Source: Coemansia sp. RSA 922
Taxonomy: Eukaryota > Kickxellomycota > Kickxellomycetes > Kickxellales > Kickxellaceae
Assembly (NCBI GenBank): GCA_027577415.1
Contig: JANBQS010000002.1
Span: forward strand, 40,712 to 104,711
DNA: 64,000 nt
Direction of reading: 5' to 3'
The translations under genes and the position numbers were made by a program. Of this stretch, positions 9,392 to 21,883 are shown in pieces. Under the pieces are notes generated by a model that was not told the origin of the DNA, ran no database searches, and saw only the letters and a program-made list of their open reading frames with translations. Positions within the stretch are counted from its first letter, which is position 1. Each line of letters opens with the position of its first letter.

Positions 9392-11251
9392 TCACTGCAT
9401 GGCGCCCATCATCTTGTTGAGCAGATCCGGATGCTCCTTCATGAAGCGGTACTGAGCGGCAGTGGTCTCGCGGAAGGTGATGGCAGAGACCATTTCCTCC
9501 TCCGACTTGGCCAAGTCAACAGCCCGGCGCAGCATGCTGAGACTCTCCTCAAACATACCCAACTGCAGGTAGATCTGGGACAGAGCAGCGACGGCCAACT
9601 CACACTCGCTGTCAACCTTCAGTGCGGCTTGGATCAGGCTCAGCGCCTTATCGGCGTTTCCTGACGACTGGAACACGGCGATGGCCTGGTTGACGTAGGG
9701 GAGCGGATTGGATTGGTCGAGCTCCACCGCTTTCTCAAAGGCCGTGATAGCGTCATCGGGACCGCCCTGCTCAGCCAAAACCTCGCCGTAGTAGTTGTAC
9801 AAGTCGCTACGCGTGGGGAAGCGCTCCATGGCGTCTTTAAAGGTGGACAATGCATCCTGCATCTTTCCGATCTTGAACTGAACCACGCCTAGCTGGATGC
9901 GCGGATATACAAAATCAGGGTCGAGACCCGCGGCGCGCTCATAGTTTTTGGCAGCTTCGACAAAGTCCTGCTTGAGGAAGTCGACTTGGCCCTTCTGGAA
10001 GAAAGCCTCCGCGTTCTCTGGCTCGACTTCGCAGGCCAGCTCCAGCAGCTGAGACACCATATCGAGATCGCGCTTTTCGGTGAATAGATTGGCCTTGCGA
10101 AGCAGAGACCGTACATGCCTGGGATTGAGCTCCAACGCCTTGTCAAGGCGAGCTGCCGACATATCCAAGCTGCTCTTGAGGAAGCAGAACATGCCGCTGA
10201 GACTGTAAATGTCATCGGCGCGTAATACGCCGTCAGTCGTGCCCGCCTCCTCAATTGCAGCTACAGCCTTGTCGATCGAAGTGATGCCCTTGGCATAGTC
10301 CTGCAGAGCAACAAAGCTCAGGGCTTCGTTATACAAGGCGTCGGCCTCACCGAGCTGCTCGCCATCAGCCGCGATGGCCTCGTCGCCACAGCTCCGGAAT
10401 GAGTTCAGGTAGCCACTGATAAACGACTTTGAAGGCAAGCGTGGCTCGCGCTTCTCGATACGCTCCCGGGCCTCGGCCTCGGCCAGCTTCTTCAAAACGC
10501 GCTCGGCAGAAGTGGCAGCCAAGGTGTTGTTAAAGTCTTCCAGGATACACGCAGTGGTGAAGTCGTACAGCGAGTCGCGGAAGCGCTCCGTGCTCTCGTT
10601 GGCCTGGGCGCGACGCATCAGGGCCTTGACGTAGCGGGGCTCAAGCTGGAGAGCGCTAGTGCAGTCGGCGATGACCTGATCATGGTCACTTTCGGCAGCG
10701 TAGCATGCAGCACGGTTGGAGTAAAACACGGGGTCCTTGTCGAACCGCAGCGCTTGGGTGTATAGCTCAATGGCCTTGGGGTAGCGCCTGGCCTGGAAGA
10801 ACTTGTTACCACGCGATTTGAGCGACTGTGCCAACTTCTTCAACGCAACGTTGTCCAGCGCCGCGATCTGAGCATCAGTCATGTTTTCAGGACTCTCCTC
10901 GTCATCGTCGCCAACAGAGGTGGTAGCGGGCTTATCAACCGAACCTGATCCACCGGCAGCTGCATCAGCAGCAGAGCCGCCAACGGCGGAGGACGCAGCC
11001 GTGCTTTCGTCAGCAGCCTTGGTGCTCTTTTTGGACTTTTTGGCCTTACGCTTGCCCTTCTTCTTATCGTCTTTTGAGGCTCCCATCTCGCCGTCGCGCG
11101 AAGACGAGTAGTACCATAGCGCCAAGCTGGCAACTACAATGGGCGGAATCGAAGCGGCAGCGTAAAATTTCCAACCGCGCTCCTGAAGATTGAGTTTCTC
11201 CAACAGAGAGGCTGACTTTTGTGCCGATTTGTCGGTTGCACTCTCGGCCAT
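9392..11251 (-). CDS. TOM70: Tom70, mitochondrial outer-membrane import receptor
   Basis: Receptor for Hsp70/Hsp90-delivered precursors at the outer membrane. The frame is open upstream to 11413, but I take the ATG at 11251 (MAESATDKS). From that start the single N-terminal membrane anchor, about residues 28-46 (AAASIPPIVVASLALWYY), sits at the expected distance and the protein is 619 residues, against 617 in yeast. A Lys-rich, Ser/Ala-rich linker follows. TPR repeats then run from about residue 120 to the end, beginning with ALKSRGNKFFQARRYPKAIELY, the clamp TPR for the Hsp70/90 EEVD tail. Later repeats form the preprotein pocket. It is intronless and diverges from KAP123. Confidence 0.94.
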   Translation of the reverse strand: MAESATDKSAQKSASLLEKLNLQERGWKFYAAASIPPIVVASLALWYYSSSRDGEMGASKDDKKKGKRKAKKSKKSTKAADESTAASSAVGGSAADAAAGGSGSVDKPATTSVGDDDEESPENMTDAQIAALDNVALKKLAQSLKSRGNKFFQARRYPKAIELYTQALRFDKDPVFYSNRAACYAAESDHDQVIADCTSALQLEPRYVKALMRRAQANESTERFRDSLYDFTTACILEDFNNTLAATSAERVLKKLAEAEARERIEKREPRLPSKSFISGYLNSFRSCGDEAIAADGEQLGEADALYNEALSFVALQDYAKGITSIDKAVAAIEEAGTTDGVLRADDIYSLSGMFCFLKSSLDMSAARLDKALELNPRHVRSLLRKANLFTEKRDLDMVSQLLELACEVEPENAEAFFQKGQVDFLKQDFVEAAKNYERAAGLDPDFVYPRIQLGVVQFKIGKMQDALSTFKDAMERFPTRSDLYNYYGEVLAEQGGPDDAITAFEKAVELDQSNPLPYVNQAIAVFQSSGNADKALSLIQAALKVDSECELAVAALSQIYLQLGMFEESLSMLRRAVDLAKSEEEMVSAITFRETTAAQYRFMKEHPDLLNKMMGAMQ

Positions 11252-11578
11252 TGCTGTGGTATACAAGTCAATATAAAGTGTGTGCTTGTCTAGCGTTGCG
11301 CCAAATGTAAAAGATATATAATTTGGAAGAACTCTTGTAGAGACAACCGAGGTTTGGAGCTCGTAAAATTGTGATAAGCACCATTTAAATAGGAGGGATG
11401 GAGATCTGATCAAATCAGCTCAGGAAGAAAAAAAAAACATGTACTCGGCCCGTGCACCATTTCATCTTTTTGTGGCTCTCCTTCCCTGGCCACTCAGTAA
11501 TTAACCTTTATTTTCTAGCCTTGTGCTACTCCATACTCTGCTCAAACAGACAGCCTATTGCCACCGAACGAGAACCCC
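11252..11578. promoter_or_regulatory. Divergent promoter region, TOM70 / KAP123
   Basis: 327 bp between the two initiator ATGs. The TOM70 side is AT-rich with TATATAAT-like sequence near 11315. A run of A and a C/T-rich stretch precede the KAP123 ATG. No further gene was seen. Confidence 0.4.
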
Positions 11579-14500
11579 ATGGATGTAAGCAACAAAGGAG
11601 AGGGCAGAATAAGCAGTTACGTCCATAAGGCGATGTCTATGCGCTAACCACCCCACGAGCTATTTCTACCAACCGCCTCGTCAAACACATGTAGAACCAA
11701 TTTGCCAGCAGTCTGCAGGACCTGCTACAGCAGCTTGCGTTTGCTTCGGACACCGAGACCATCAAAGCGGTAAGTGCGTGACCCAGCTGGACCATTATTT
11801 GGATGCAACACATAGAGAGGGATGCTTTGGCAGCTAATGATGACCGAAACATTGCCCTTTTTTTTACTTTGGATACTTGTATAGGTGACAGCTACTTTGA
11901 ACCAGCAGTACTACTGTAACGCGGCGTGCGTGCCAGCGCTGCTCGCAATCTCTACGGAGAACCAGCAGTGGCAGATCAGGCAGTTGGCGGCGGTGGAGCT
12001 GCGCAAGCGCATCTCTACATTCTGGGAAGAAATTGACGACTCCACGCAACAGCAAATGCGTGCGGCGATTCTGAAGGCAATCGTCGACGAGACCAACGAT
12101 CTAACGCGGCATGGACTGGCGCGCGTCATCTCCACTATTGCCAAGAGCGATATTCCAAACAAAAAGTGGGAAGACTTGATCCAATTCCTCTATAGCTGCT
12201 GTCAGAGCGCGACGGCTACGCACCGCGAAATTGGCGTGTATGTGCTGGACTCGCTGTTTGAAACCATTGCCGACACCATGGGCGCCCACCTGCAGCACCT
12301 GTTTGAGCTCTTCGCCGTTCTTATCACCGATCCTGAGAGCCTGACTGTCCAGGTCACTACGTTGGAGGCGCTAGGAAAAGTGGCTGAGTTTATTGAGCCT
12401 GAGGACCGCGTCGGTGTGGCCACATTTCAGGGCCTAGTTCCAGCTATGGTACAGGTGCTGGAAAAGTGTCTGGCGGCGGACAACGAGGACTCTGCCAGCC
12501 GCTGCTTTGACGTGCTCAACTCGCTGCTGATCCTTGAGGCCCCTCTGCTCAACCGCCACTTTGGCGAACTCATCGAGTTCAGCATCAACGTCGGCAGCAA
12601 CGAAGAGCTCGATGACAACTTGCGCATCATGGCTTTGAACTTTTTGGTGTGGACAGCTACCTAGTAAGTACAAGGCCCACCACCCTGTCTTGCATTGTCG
12701 CAACTTGATTGTGTTCTGCCGAATCTGCTTGACAGTGAACAAGGCAAAGATAACGCAGGTGACAGGTGCTCCATTCACAGTACCATATGATATCGCCTCT
12801 CTCGTACAATGCCAGCCGCACTGCCATATATCTGAAAACCTGTTGCTCAGCGCTGCAGATAGACAACAAACCAAAGGCCCAAAGCATGTACTTGCGATTA
12901 ATCTCCGCTACCGCTGTTGTTCCTGCTGCCATACCATCCGCGTAGACAGCTTGGGTGGCTCTATTACTCTTTGCTAATGACGTATTCTTTTGTGCGAGTG
13001 TAGTAAGCGCGGGCGCCTGCAAAAGCTCAAGATCGTCAAGCCTCTTATCGAAAAGATGATGCCGATCACCGCCCAGGAAGACCCCGAGGACGTTGACGAC
13101 GACTCGCCATCCAGGGTAAAGTATCTTGTGGAGACAGAGGGAGGGAGAGAGAGAGAAAAAAAGCCATGTGCTAGGCCAATGGCCTCCGGCGCCTCCTCCC
13201 GGCTCCTTTTTTTGAAATGATGTCTTGACAAGAGTGACCGCGTGTTGTTGCCCGTGCATTAGAGCTCGGTACAACCAAGCGGATGCTTGCCCCTTATGTA
13301 TTTTTGCTATTATCGCTTCCTCATCCCAGCCCAGCCGGCCGGGAGCGAGGCGCGCGGCATGCTATCAGGTGTTCAGTGAAAGGAGTTTTCCACGGCCCCT
13401 TTCAATAATTGGTTGCTACCAGTTGTCTTCTGGCAACATTTCCTTTGCTTGTGCATCTGTCAGAATGAACAAGCGTGAGCCTTGTCTGCTTCTACTTTGC
13501 TGTTTGTTGCCCCTCCTGCATTAATTTGCGCGCTGCTCAAGCAGAGGATGCAGGCCGGAATTGCTCTCTGAGCAGCGTATGTTAGCCACACACCCTTTAT
13601 TCCGCCTTGACCTGAAGGCGATTATGTTGGCATTGTTTCTTTTTTACTCGCGCTCTGTGGTCACTTGTTGCTTAGCAAAGCAATTGCTAATCACATATTT
13701 CCAGCCTTGTCCGGAAAGACGTATGCCTTGTTTTCCGACTGAATTTTTTTATTGTGAAATTTGTAGGTTGCGCTGCGCGTGCTCAATGTCTTGTCGACCA
13801 GTCTTCCGCCGCAGCATGTCTTCCCTACTGTGATCGCTCATGTGCTCCAGTATATGCAGAGCGCAGAGCCGATGTTCCGCAAGGGCGCCATGCTCAGTTT
13901 AGCCGTAAGTACTATCCTTGCAATTGCTCAGCCGCAGCCACTCCGTGCCAGCACACCCCCAAACCTTGATACTCTCGGCATTCACACCCCGCCCTATGCG
14001 CTCCCTCAAACCACCCGCGTGCCATCGGCAGTGGCAATGGCAATGGCAATGGCCTGCGTGTGAGAAATGGAGCATGTGTATGATGACGTCTTAAAAATCC
14101 CCTAAAACCGCCTTCCTTTCCTCCCCCAAGGAAATTAGCGAGCAGAAAGACAGAAGAGGGATGCGTGCTGTCTCGTGCCTGGTTGTGCTCCCATTTACCT
14201 CTTCTTCCGCCTTTGCTAGCAGTGTGTGGTGCCAGGCTCATTCTGCGTGGCAACCGATCTGTTGCTTTCATTTCCTCGTGAAGAATGCAGCATCCCCAGC
14301 ATGCACAGCTTACAGCGCTGATTTCCAGCTGTTGTTTTCGTAAGAGCCCATTTGCAATGCATTGCAAGTACTTATTCTTCCGCAGCCACTGTGGGCCAGT
14401 GTCCCTGCTACGCCTGGCTAGGGAAGGCGCATGTGCTGCTGTGGCAGCGGGTCTCAACTGCCGAAACAGCAACATCTATATCTGTTTCGCAACTTCCATT

Positions 14501-17500
14501 TTGTCTACAAAGGGCCCAGCTGTCCATTTGCGCTTTGTTTTATCCATGTCCACTATGCACAAGATAATTCGCGCGCTCAGCTGGCCTGCTGCTGCTATGG
14601 TGTAGCTGACTCTCTCACCTCCCTCATTTCCCAAGCATTGTTTGGCTTCGCGGAAGGTGTGGCACACATGCCATGCTGCCTCGGATCTTACCGCCACTTG
14701 ATGCCAAGTAAGGTGGAATTTTTATTTTAAAAATTCTTGCAACATCCCCCCTTCTCGCTGAATTATTTATTTATTATTTTATTTTCTGCTTGTCACGCGC
14801 TGGCCACGATGTAAAAAAAAAAAAAGGAACACGTCACGCCTCTGGAGGTGATAGCCAAAGCTGTATGTTGCTAAAAAAAATATTTGCCTCATCTAAATCT
14901 TGTTGACTTTAACCGATAGATCATCATCGAGGGATGCGTTGACTACACTCGCGAGCAGGCGGGCGACATTGTCACGCTTATTTGCGCAGGCATGAGCGAC
15001 CCCGATACGCGCGTTCGCCGTGCATCGTGCATGGCTCTGGGCTGCATTGCTGGTAAGCCTACATTTACTCGAAGTGCTCAGAGTTGAAGCAACTATTGGT
15101 GGTGGCGCTAATTAATATGTTGCTGGAGTGTAATTATATTGTATTGTTGTAGACGAGTTGGACGATGAAGTGGCCAACCACCACGAAAAGCTAATGCCGC
15201 TGATCTTCAACTTGATGAGCGACAGCAACGAGGCAACTGTCAAGTACGCGCTGAATGCGCTGGACTGCATTCTCGAGAGTCTGGGCGATAACATTGCCAG
15301 ATATTTGCCGCAGCTCATGGAGCGCCTAGTAGTTCTGCTGGACACGGGCGCCATGGACGTCAAGCCCATCGCATTGTCAGCGATCGGCAGCGCGGCGCAC
15401 TCGTCGGGCGAGGGCTTTGCTCCTTACTTTGGCGAAGTCATTGCGCGCATCAAGCGGGCCATGGCACTGACTGGCGATGACGATACGCTGGCGCTGCGTG
15501 GCGTGGCCACGGATACCGCGGGTGCCATTGCCGAGGCTGCTGGCCGCGAAGCCTTCCGCCCTCACCTCGAGGAGACTATGCGCCTGGCCTTGGAAGGCAT
15601 GGACATTCCGTCGTCGGGCATGCGTGAGAGCGGCTACTGCTACTTTGGTGTTATGAGCCGTGTCTTTGAAGCCGAGTTCTCCCAGTACATTGGGTACATT
15701 GCGCCTCATCTGCTGGACACTCTGCGCATGGACGAGACTTCTGCCTTTGAGCAAGAGCTTGACGATGGATCTGAGGATATGGAGAACGCCGACGACGACG
15801 ATGATGAGGACTCGCCCTTCAAGGTCAACACAGCCGTCGCCGACGAAAAGGAGGTTGCCGCTGATGCCGCCGGCGAGCTCTTTGCCAGCACTGGCGCAGG
15901 CTTCTTGCCCTACGTCGAGGACGTGGCAAAGGAGCTCGTCAGCCTGCTTGACCACTATTCAGAGACCGTGCGCAAGTCGGCTGTCGTTTCGCTGTTTACC
16001 TTTATCCGCACTTTCAACAAGATTGCTGCGACCGAGCCATGGAAGGCAGGCGTACCCGTGGTAAGCTATACAATGTCACTGCACCCGTACTACACATGCT
16101 GACCGCCTCATACCAGCTAATCGAGTATGTGCCGCTACTACCACCTGACACTCCATCTTCCCTTTTGTTACTTGTAGCGCGTGCCCATCAACGACAATAC
16201 GGCAGCGATGATCAAGCTTGTGCTTCCGGCAGTCGTGGCGATGTGGGGCGACGAAGACGACAAGATGGTTGTCACGCAGATCTGCGTTGAGCTGCGCTCG
16301 ATTATGAAGGACGTTGGCCCCGCGGTCACAGTCGACTGTAAGTACTTTGTAATCTGAGAGTGAATGGCTCTCAAGTGACACAGGATCCTGGTCACTCTCC
16401 TCGCCTTATCTCCTGGGAGGATGATCTGGGTTCCAAAGCCCGCTATTCGGATTTGTCTCAAAGAAGAGACGCCCGTGTGACACACGCCTATGCATGCGCT
16501 GTGCGAGGATCACAATGTAACCACATCATCCTTTCTGACTGGGCGTGGCCCTGTTTCATGGCCTTTGTTGTTGTCAGCCTGGCGCGCCTCTCTCTTTTTT
16601 GCCTCTGTTGCCTGTGCGCACACGCCCCCCCCCTGGGGCACTGCTGCAACAACCACATCGCTGTTCCTTGCCTAGCAGCCATATATATCGCCCTCTTTGC
16701 TCTGCGCAGTAGTTCCTGAGAGAGAGGCTGAGTGAATTGGATGCACCATGTTACATGGTGCAGAGTCCTCGTGCTCAAGTCCAGTAAAAAAAAGTGGTAA
16801 TCGCTTACAGCGGTTTATTTATTCTTGTATGCGAGCACTGCTACTAACAACTGGCTATCGTACTATTATCTTTTTTGCGTGCCTCCGGGCGGCGGATGTA
16901 TTGTGTGGAGCACTTGCATATATCCTTTTGTGTATTGCCCTTGATGTAGATGCCAAAGATATCTCCGATCACCTGCTAGAGATATTTGAAAAGAAGGCGC
17001 TGTGCCAGACGGCTGACTATGACGATGAGGACGACTTGGAGCAGGATGAGGATGAGCTAGCCGAGCTCGACTCGTTGCTCATTGGGGCGACTGCCGACTG
17101 CGTTGCTGAATTCGCCGAGGTCTTTGGGGACGCGTTTGAGACTATTTTGGACGCGTTCCTGCCCCACATTACAGGCTATATGGTAAGTGTGTGCGATAGA
17201 GCAATGTCTTGGATCGCGTCTGCTTATAGGAATTATGTGTTGGGATAAAGGAATGGGCGCATGCTAAACTTGGAGCCTATTACTCTGTGCTATCTGGATC
17301 TATAGAAGCCCTCGTTTGCTGTGAGCGAGCGCGCAATGGCTGTTGGATGCCTAGCCGAGATTACCAAAAACATGGGGCCTGGAATTACCAAGTATGCGGA
17401 GGTAAGTAGCTATAACCCAATTGGACAGCGTGTATGTGTGTCTATCAGCTGCTTCAGAGATGGTGCGCCGGCACATTTTGTATGAGCACGTCCCTTGCCT

Positions 17501-19445
17501 CCTGCCTTTGCCCTTTGTCTCGTGTTCCTGACGCGTTGCTACTATGGAGGATCCGAGCAAAGCTGGTGGAAAGAGTGGCGAGATGCGTCGACTCATGTGC
17601 TTTTCTATTACATCCTCTTTGCCCATTGTGACAGCCACATAGCCACGGATGCACCGCTCATTTGTCCCCTTTCCCTCTCTCCCTCTCTCGCTCTCTTTTG
17701 TGACCCTTGCGTGTGACCTGGAGTGCTTGCAACCAGTCGGCTTTTATGTGGACATATACAGCAGTACTCATTTTGTGCTGCTGGGGCAACTGACCGCGCC
17801 AATTGTTATGCGCAACGTGTACTTTTCCCCCTGGTTGTCCGCTTTTTTGGCTTGCTCCTGCTGCTACTCTGCAGTAGTGGGGAGGAGCACACTGTCCGTA
17901 TTTCAGTCCCCTTCTGCTTGGGACAAGATCCTGGCCCGGATTGGCCGTCTCATATGTACGACGAGCACATCTCACTTGATGCGCTTCGTGTGTGCGTGTG
18001 TGCAGCTGGACGTGGGGATAAAGTGGTTATGTGCTGGTGGCGGTAACGTCCTTGCCATAGTCTGGAGGGAGAATGAGAGCGACATTTCCTATTTTTGCTG
18101 TACAAAATGTTGGAATGGAGAGCACCAGCGTTATTGTTTGGCGATATAGCCGAGTTCCTTTGGCCTCCATTGTCCTTCCTGTAGTTTTCTTTGGGGAGGC
18201 TGCGTGCTTGTGCTGTTGTCTTGAATGATCCCACTGCGCGAGGCATGAAAAATAATGTGCGCCATGCAATGCGTGCATGCCGTAGGGGGTTTGTTTGTGC
18301 AAGTGCAGCACAGAAGACGCATTCTAAAAAAAACTCACGCAAACTATAACAGTGCACAAAAAAAAATAACAAGTGCATGCCTATTGCATCCCTCTGTCCT
18401 GTCTTCTCTGGAGCCTATCCCTTGCTAACAGATCCGCATGTGTACATATTGCAATGTGTGTAGACGTTGTTCCCGATGTTTATGGCGGCTCTGAGCGACG
18501 AGCACGCCGAGGTGCGTAGCAACGGAGCGTTTGGCGTGGGGGCGCTGATCGAGTCAGCTACGATTGACGCATCGCCATATTTCGGCGACGTGCTAAAGGC
18601 CCTGTACCCGCTTATCAAGCGGTCTGACAATTCCAACAACATTAAAGACAACGCGGCAGGATGCGTGGCGCGTCTGATTCTCGAGAATGCTGATGCTGTG
18701 CCGTTGAGCGATGTGCTGCCGGCGTGGATCGGTGCCCTGCCCATCCGCGGCGACCACTTGGAGGATCTGCCAGTGTACGACGCAGTCTGCCATTTGCTCA
18801 AGAACAAGCGGGCCGATGTAAGTAAAACCAATTTTGTTGAGCGCTTGCAATATGACCCGATTTGGATGAGTAATGGCAATCTGGATAAACTCGCTCCACG
18901 GGCCATTTTTTTCCATGTCCGTGTTAGGGTTTTTATTTGCCAGTTATTACCTCTTCATGTTTCTCATTTGCTAGAGTGCCCTGGATCGGCAGACATCTCT
19001 CTTTGACGTGTCGGATCTACCAGTGGCCCCCCCACCTCTCCTCTGTGGTGGTATTCCTATTGCCACAATCACTTTTTTCTTTGCTGACGATGCAGGTTGT
19101 CTCCAAGTCTGTGCCTTTGTGTGTGCCAATCCTTTCCTTTTTCCGTCTTCTCTCTTGGTATATGTGGATATTAGAAACTCTTGCATGCGAAAGAGGGAGC
19201 GAAAATATCTGCATGCGATTTTCCTTTCTCTATAACCTGCAACAACGGAAAAACAAAACCGGTCTGTTTTTCCTGCTTATTAGGCGGGTACATGAAGCGT
19301 ACTAATTTGAAACAACACATGTAACTCAACAATTTTGTAGATCGAGCCGTTCATGCCAATGCTGATGCCTGTCCTCAAGCAAGCAATGGAGAGCACCGAC
19401 ACTCTGTTCAGCGACGAGAGCCGTCAGTACCTTGCCTCGCTGTAA
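11579..19445 (+). CDS. KAP123: Importin beta Kap123/IPO4-type karyopherin, 12 exons
   Basis: Nuclear import receptor for ribosomal proteins and histones, made of HEAT repeats and regulated by Ran. Exons: 11579-11584, 11695-11769, 11885-12663, 13004-13115, 13767-13904, 14920-15052, 15153-16060, 16178-16337, 16950-17182, 17306-17401, 18464-18817, 19341-19445. All junctions are GT..AG and keep frame, giving 1032 residues. The first coding exon is only ATG GAT. Spliced to exon 2 it reads MDNQFASSLQDLLQQL, matching the yeast Kap123 start. RQLAAVELRKRI is the importin N-terminal signature. Acidic loops (ENADDDDDEDS and DYDDEDDLEQDEDE) match the Ran/cargo-sensing loops of the family. The order follows yeast Kap123 (1113 residues) throughout, with slightly shorter loops. 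Five introns are 520-1060 bp; the rest are about 100-340 bp. Confidence 0.92.
13116..14919 (+). other. Two long KAP123 introns (651 bp and 1015 bp) with a small exon between
   Basis: Intron 13116-13766 and intron 13905-14919 flank the 138-nt exon 13767-13904. They are several times longer than other introns in the window. Inside I see a short TGGCAA hexamer repeat around 14034-14052, a poly-A run at about 14814-14826 and pyrimidine-rich tracts. ORFs inside them have no protein-like composition. An ATGATGA box-C-like heptamer near 14080 lacks a nearby box D. No RNA gene can be supported. Confidence 0.5.
17402..18463 (+). other. 1062-bp KAP123 intron
   Basis: The longest intron in the window. 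It is rich in CT and TG tracts (a TCTCTCCCTCTCTCGCTC run near 17680), with no coding or structured RNA signal that I can support. The flanking exons join directly in the middle of a HEAT repeat (KYAE then TLFP). Confidence 0.5.
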
Positions 19446-21883
19446 ACAAAGGGGGTTTGTTGTGTCCACCCGGAATAGCAGCCATCCAATTATCTTTTCA
19501 CTATTACTCGTTATGCATCTAATTATAAATGCGCACTTGTTAACAATTCCTTTGTAATAATGACACGTTGGTTGACTCTGAAGTTACGTGAGATTCGCTG
19601 ACACTCGGGTACATGAAAAATAAAACATGTGTTGTCGCTAGAGGTACAAAAGTTACTAAAGGAGGGAAATCCACACGAAACAATCATTTTCGTGGCGTGT
19701 TGGACTGGCAAGGCGATTGTTGTTGTAAGGCCACTCGAGTGAGAAGGTATGTGAACGGAATACTAGAGGGCAATGTATTTTTTTCCTTCGTTGTATGTAT
19801 CTCCTCCAGTCGGCACTTTGTCCCTTTCTCGGTTGTTGTGAAGTAGGTGGCGGCAGAGGTGCTTTGTGCAAGTCGCCGTGCGTTTTTATTTTCATGAGCA
19901 ATTCTCATGAGATGGCTCTGAATACATGCCTTGAAAAAGTAAAGTAGCGTGCGTTTTCTATGCCAAGGCCAAGTGTGGCAAGCACAAAAAGATGGGACAA
20001 AATGGACGTGCGCTATTTTGCGGCGACGTGTGGAATACAGAAGCGAGTTACTCCCATGTGCAAAATGCACTACGTGGCCAAGAGGAAAGTTTTTTTTTTT
20101 TTTTTTTTTTGGTGTATGGTGGCGGAAGCAACAACAAGGCTGGTAAGCCAAGGCGCGGGATATTTTCCTTTTCTCTTTGCCGTTTTTGGACTAGGCCTAT
20201 TGGGTGCAATCCCAAAAAATGCACCCGTACTCCAATTGTTTCCAAAAAATGGCTACGAAGGATGGGGAGGGGAGAGTATCGCCTAGCCAGGCCGTATGGC
20301 TCTACCCAATGGAAACAAATCTACTAGAGAAGCCAATTTTTGACAAGTCTCGACACGCACACAAATTCCCTTTCTCTGTGCAGAATGCAGCCAAGTGTGA
20401 ATAACCACGTTCAGAATAGACAGAAGGCAGGCTCAAGAAATGAATGGCTCACCTACTATTTAGGCTCGCTAGCGCGCCTCACTCCCACCTTATTGGGAAC
20501 AAGCAAGCCAGGGCTATATATCCGCCCCCTTTTTCATTGCGCGCTAACAAGGAAAAAAGAGAAGCTCACACACGCCTACTAGACAACAGAGGGGCGCTTT
20601 GTGCCGTACTCTCCAAGAAAGGACATGTTTGAGCCACGGGATGTTTTTGTCTGGCGCGACCCGCGGGGGGGGGGGTTCTCAGATACACCCCCTCGTTCCT
20701 TTTACTGGCGACTGCGAGCTATTTTGTGATTGGGCAAAGCGGGGCATGTATTGTATTTATGGCTGGGGGGTGTGGCAGGCACAATGGGCGACAAGAGCAC
20801 TGCTCTTTGCAGGCAGAGCAAAAGAAGAGAGAGAACAGACAATGAGCCGGGGCAGGCGGTGCGGTTGCGAGTCATGGGCACCTATGCACCCCTCCCCCTC
20901 CCCTTCCAACACCCCGGGGGCTTTGCATGCGACAGGCTTGGGATGGGCAAAGACGCGCATGAGAGGGAGGCGCCGCGCTGGCTGCACCCGCCGCCGCCCA
21001 GCAGCGCAGCGCAGCAGCACACCACACAGCAAGCGGCAAGCAACATCGGCCAACCCGGTACGCTCATCTTCTCCCAGTGCCCTTTTTTTCTGGTTGGCGG
21101 ATTTGCTCTCCTGGGCGGCAGCAGGAAGAGAAGGGGGAGGCGGGCACTCAAAAATCCGGGTATATATATCACAAAAGCAGGCCTGGCGTGCGCCAAACAA
21201 AAAACACAAGCCCTGGTCACCTTTTAAGATTCCCATCTCCTTTTCCTTTTTTATTCCCTACTTCAACTTGTTAGCTATTGCGCTTGTTGCGCACGAAACA
21301 CACTCCTTTTCCCTATCTCTCGAGTCTGGCTCTCATCACTGCTCCAACAGTCTTGCATAAGTCTTTTCCCCCTCCCGATTGCCGACATAGGTCTTTTTAT
21401 CTTCTTTTGAGCTTGTTTGGCCAAGGCACATCTTCAATCTTTGTTCAAAAAGGAACCGTATATTTATTCGCGGACCGCCATCGCTCCTTTTATTTTTTTT
21501 ATCCAGGCTGAGCGGTAGAGCCAATCTCTGCAGACCTCTCGCGTAGTTGTTCGCACTCTCTCCCTCCTCCTCGGTATACACGAGTGGCGCCGTTGGCAGT
21601 TGTGTCCCGCCGCACTCCCCATTTTTTTTTTTCAGCACCTTGTTCAGGCGCACTAGCAAACAATAGCCTCAGGCAGGACAAGGCCATAGCGGGCATACAC
21701 CATAGCAGGTTTTCACACCTTGCCTCTCTTTCTGCTTCTTTGCTTTTCTTATTCACCCTATCTCTTATTGCCCACATTGCGCCTTCTTTCTATATCGGAC
21801 CAGCTGCATCACCCACCTGTTGATTGCCCTGCGAAACAAAGCTTGGGTGTCACCCGCTCAGAGATAGATACATTCTTTCGTCG
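19446..21883. promoter_or_regulatory. 2.4-kb non-coding region upstream of the homeobox gene
   Basis: By far the longest gene-free stretch between single-copy genes. It contains a poly-T run of about 20 near 20091-20110 and a poly-G run of about 10 near 20669-20678. A TATATATATC element lies around 21161-21170. From about 21220 to 21830 there are long C/T-rich tracts, a composition common in fungal promoters and leaders. ORFs here (for example 20599-21360 and 20730-21227) are low-complexity and overlap on both strands, so I treat them as chance. The last part is probably the 5' leader. Confidence 0.5.

Noticed and set aside
11252..11413. N-terminal extension of Tom70
   Set aside because: It would push the membrane anchor about 54 residues inward, unlike the family; the ATG at 11251 gives the expected length.
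11709..11769. KAP123 exon 2 beginning at the CAG near 11708 or 11711
   Set aside because: Those acceptors break the frame from ATG GAT; the TAG at 11692-11694 keeps it and restores the family N-terminus.
14075..14330. Possible box C/D snoRNA in a KAP123 intron (ATGATGA near 14080)
   Set aside because: No box D at the right distance and no terminal stem.
20599..21360. 253-codon ORF upstream of the homeobox gene
   Set aside because: Low complexity, overlaps other equally long frames on both strands and resembles no protein; it fits chance in a biased promoter region.
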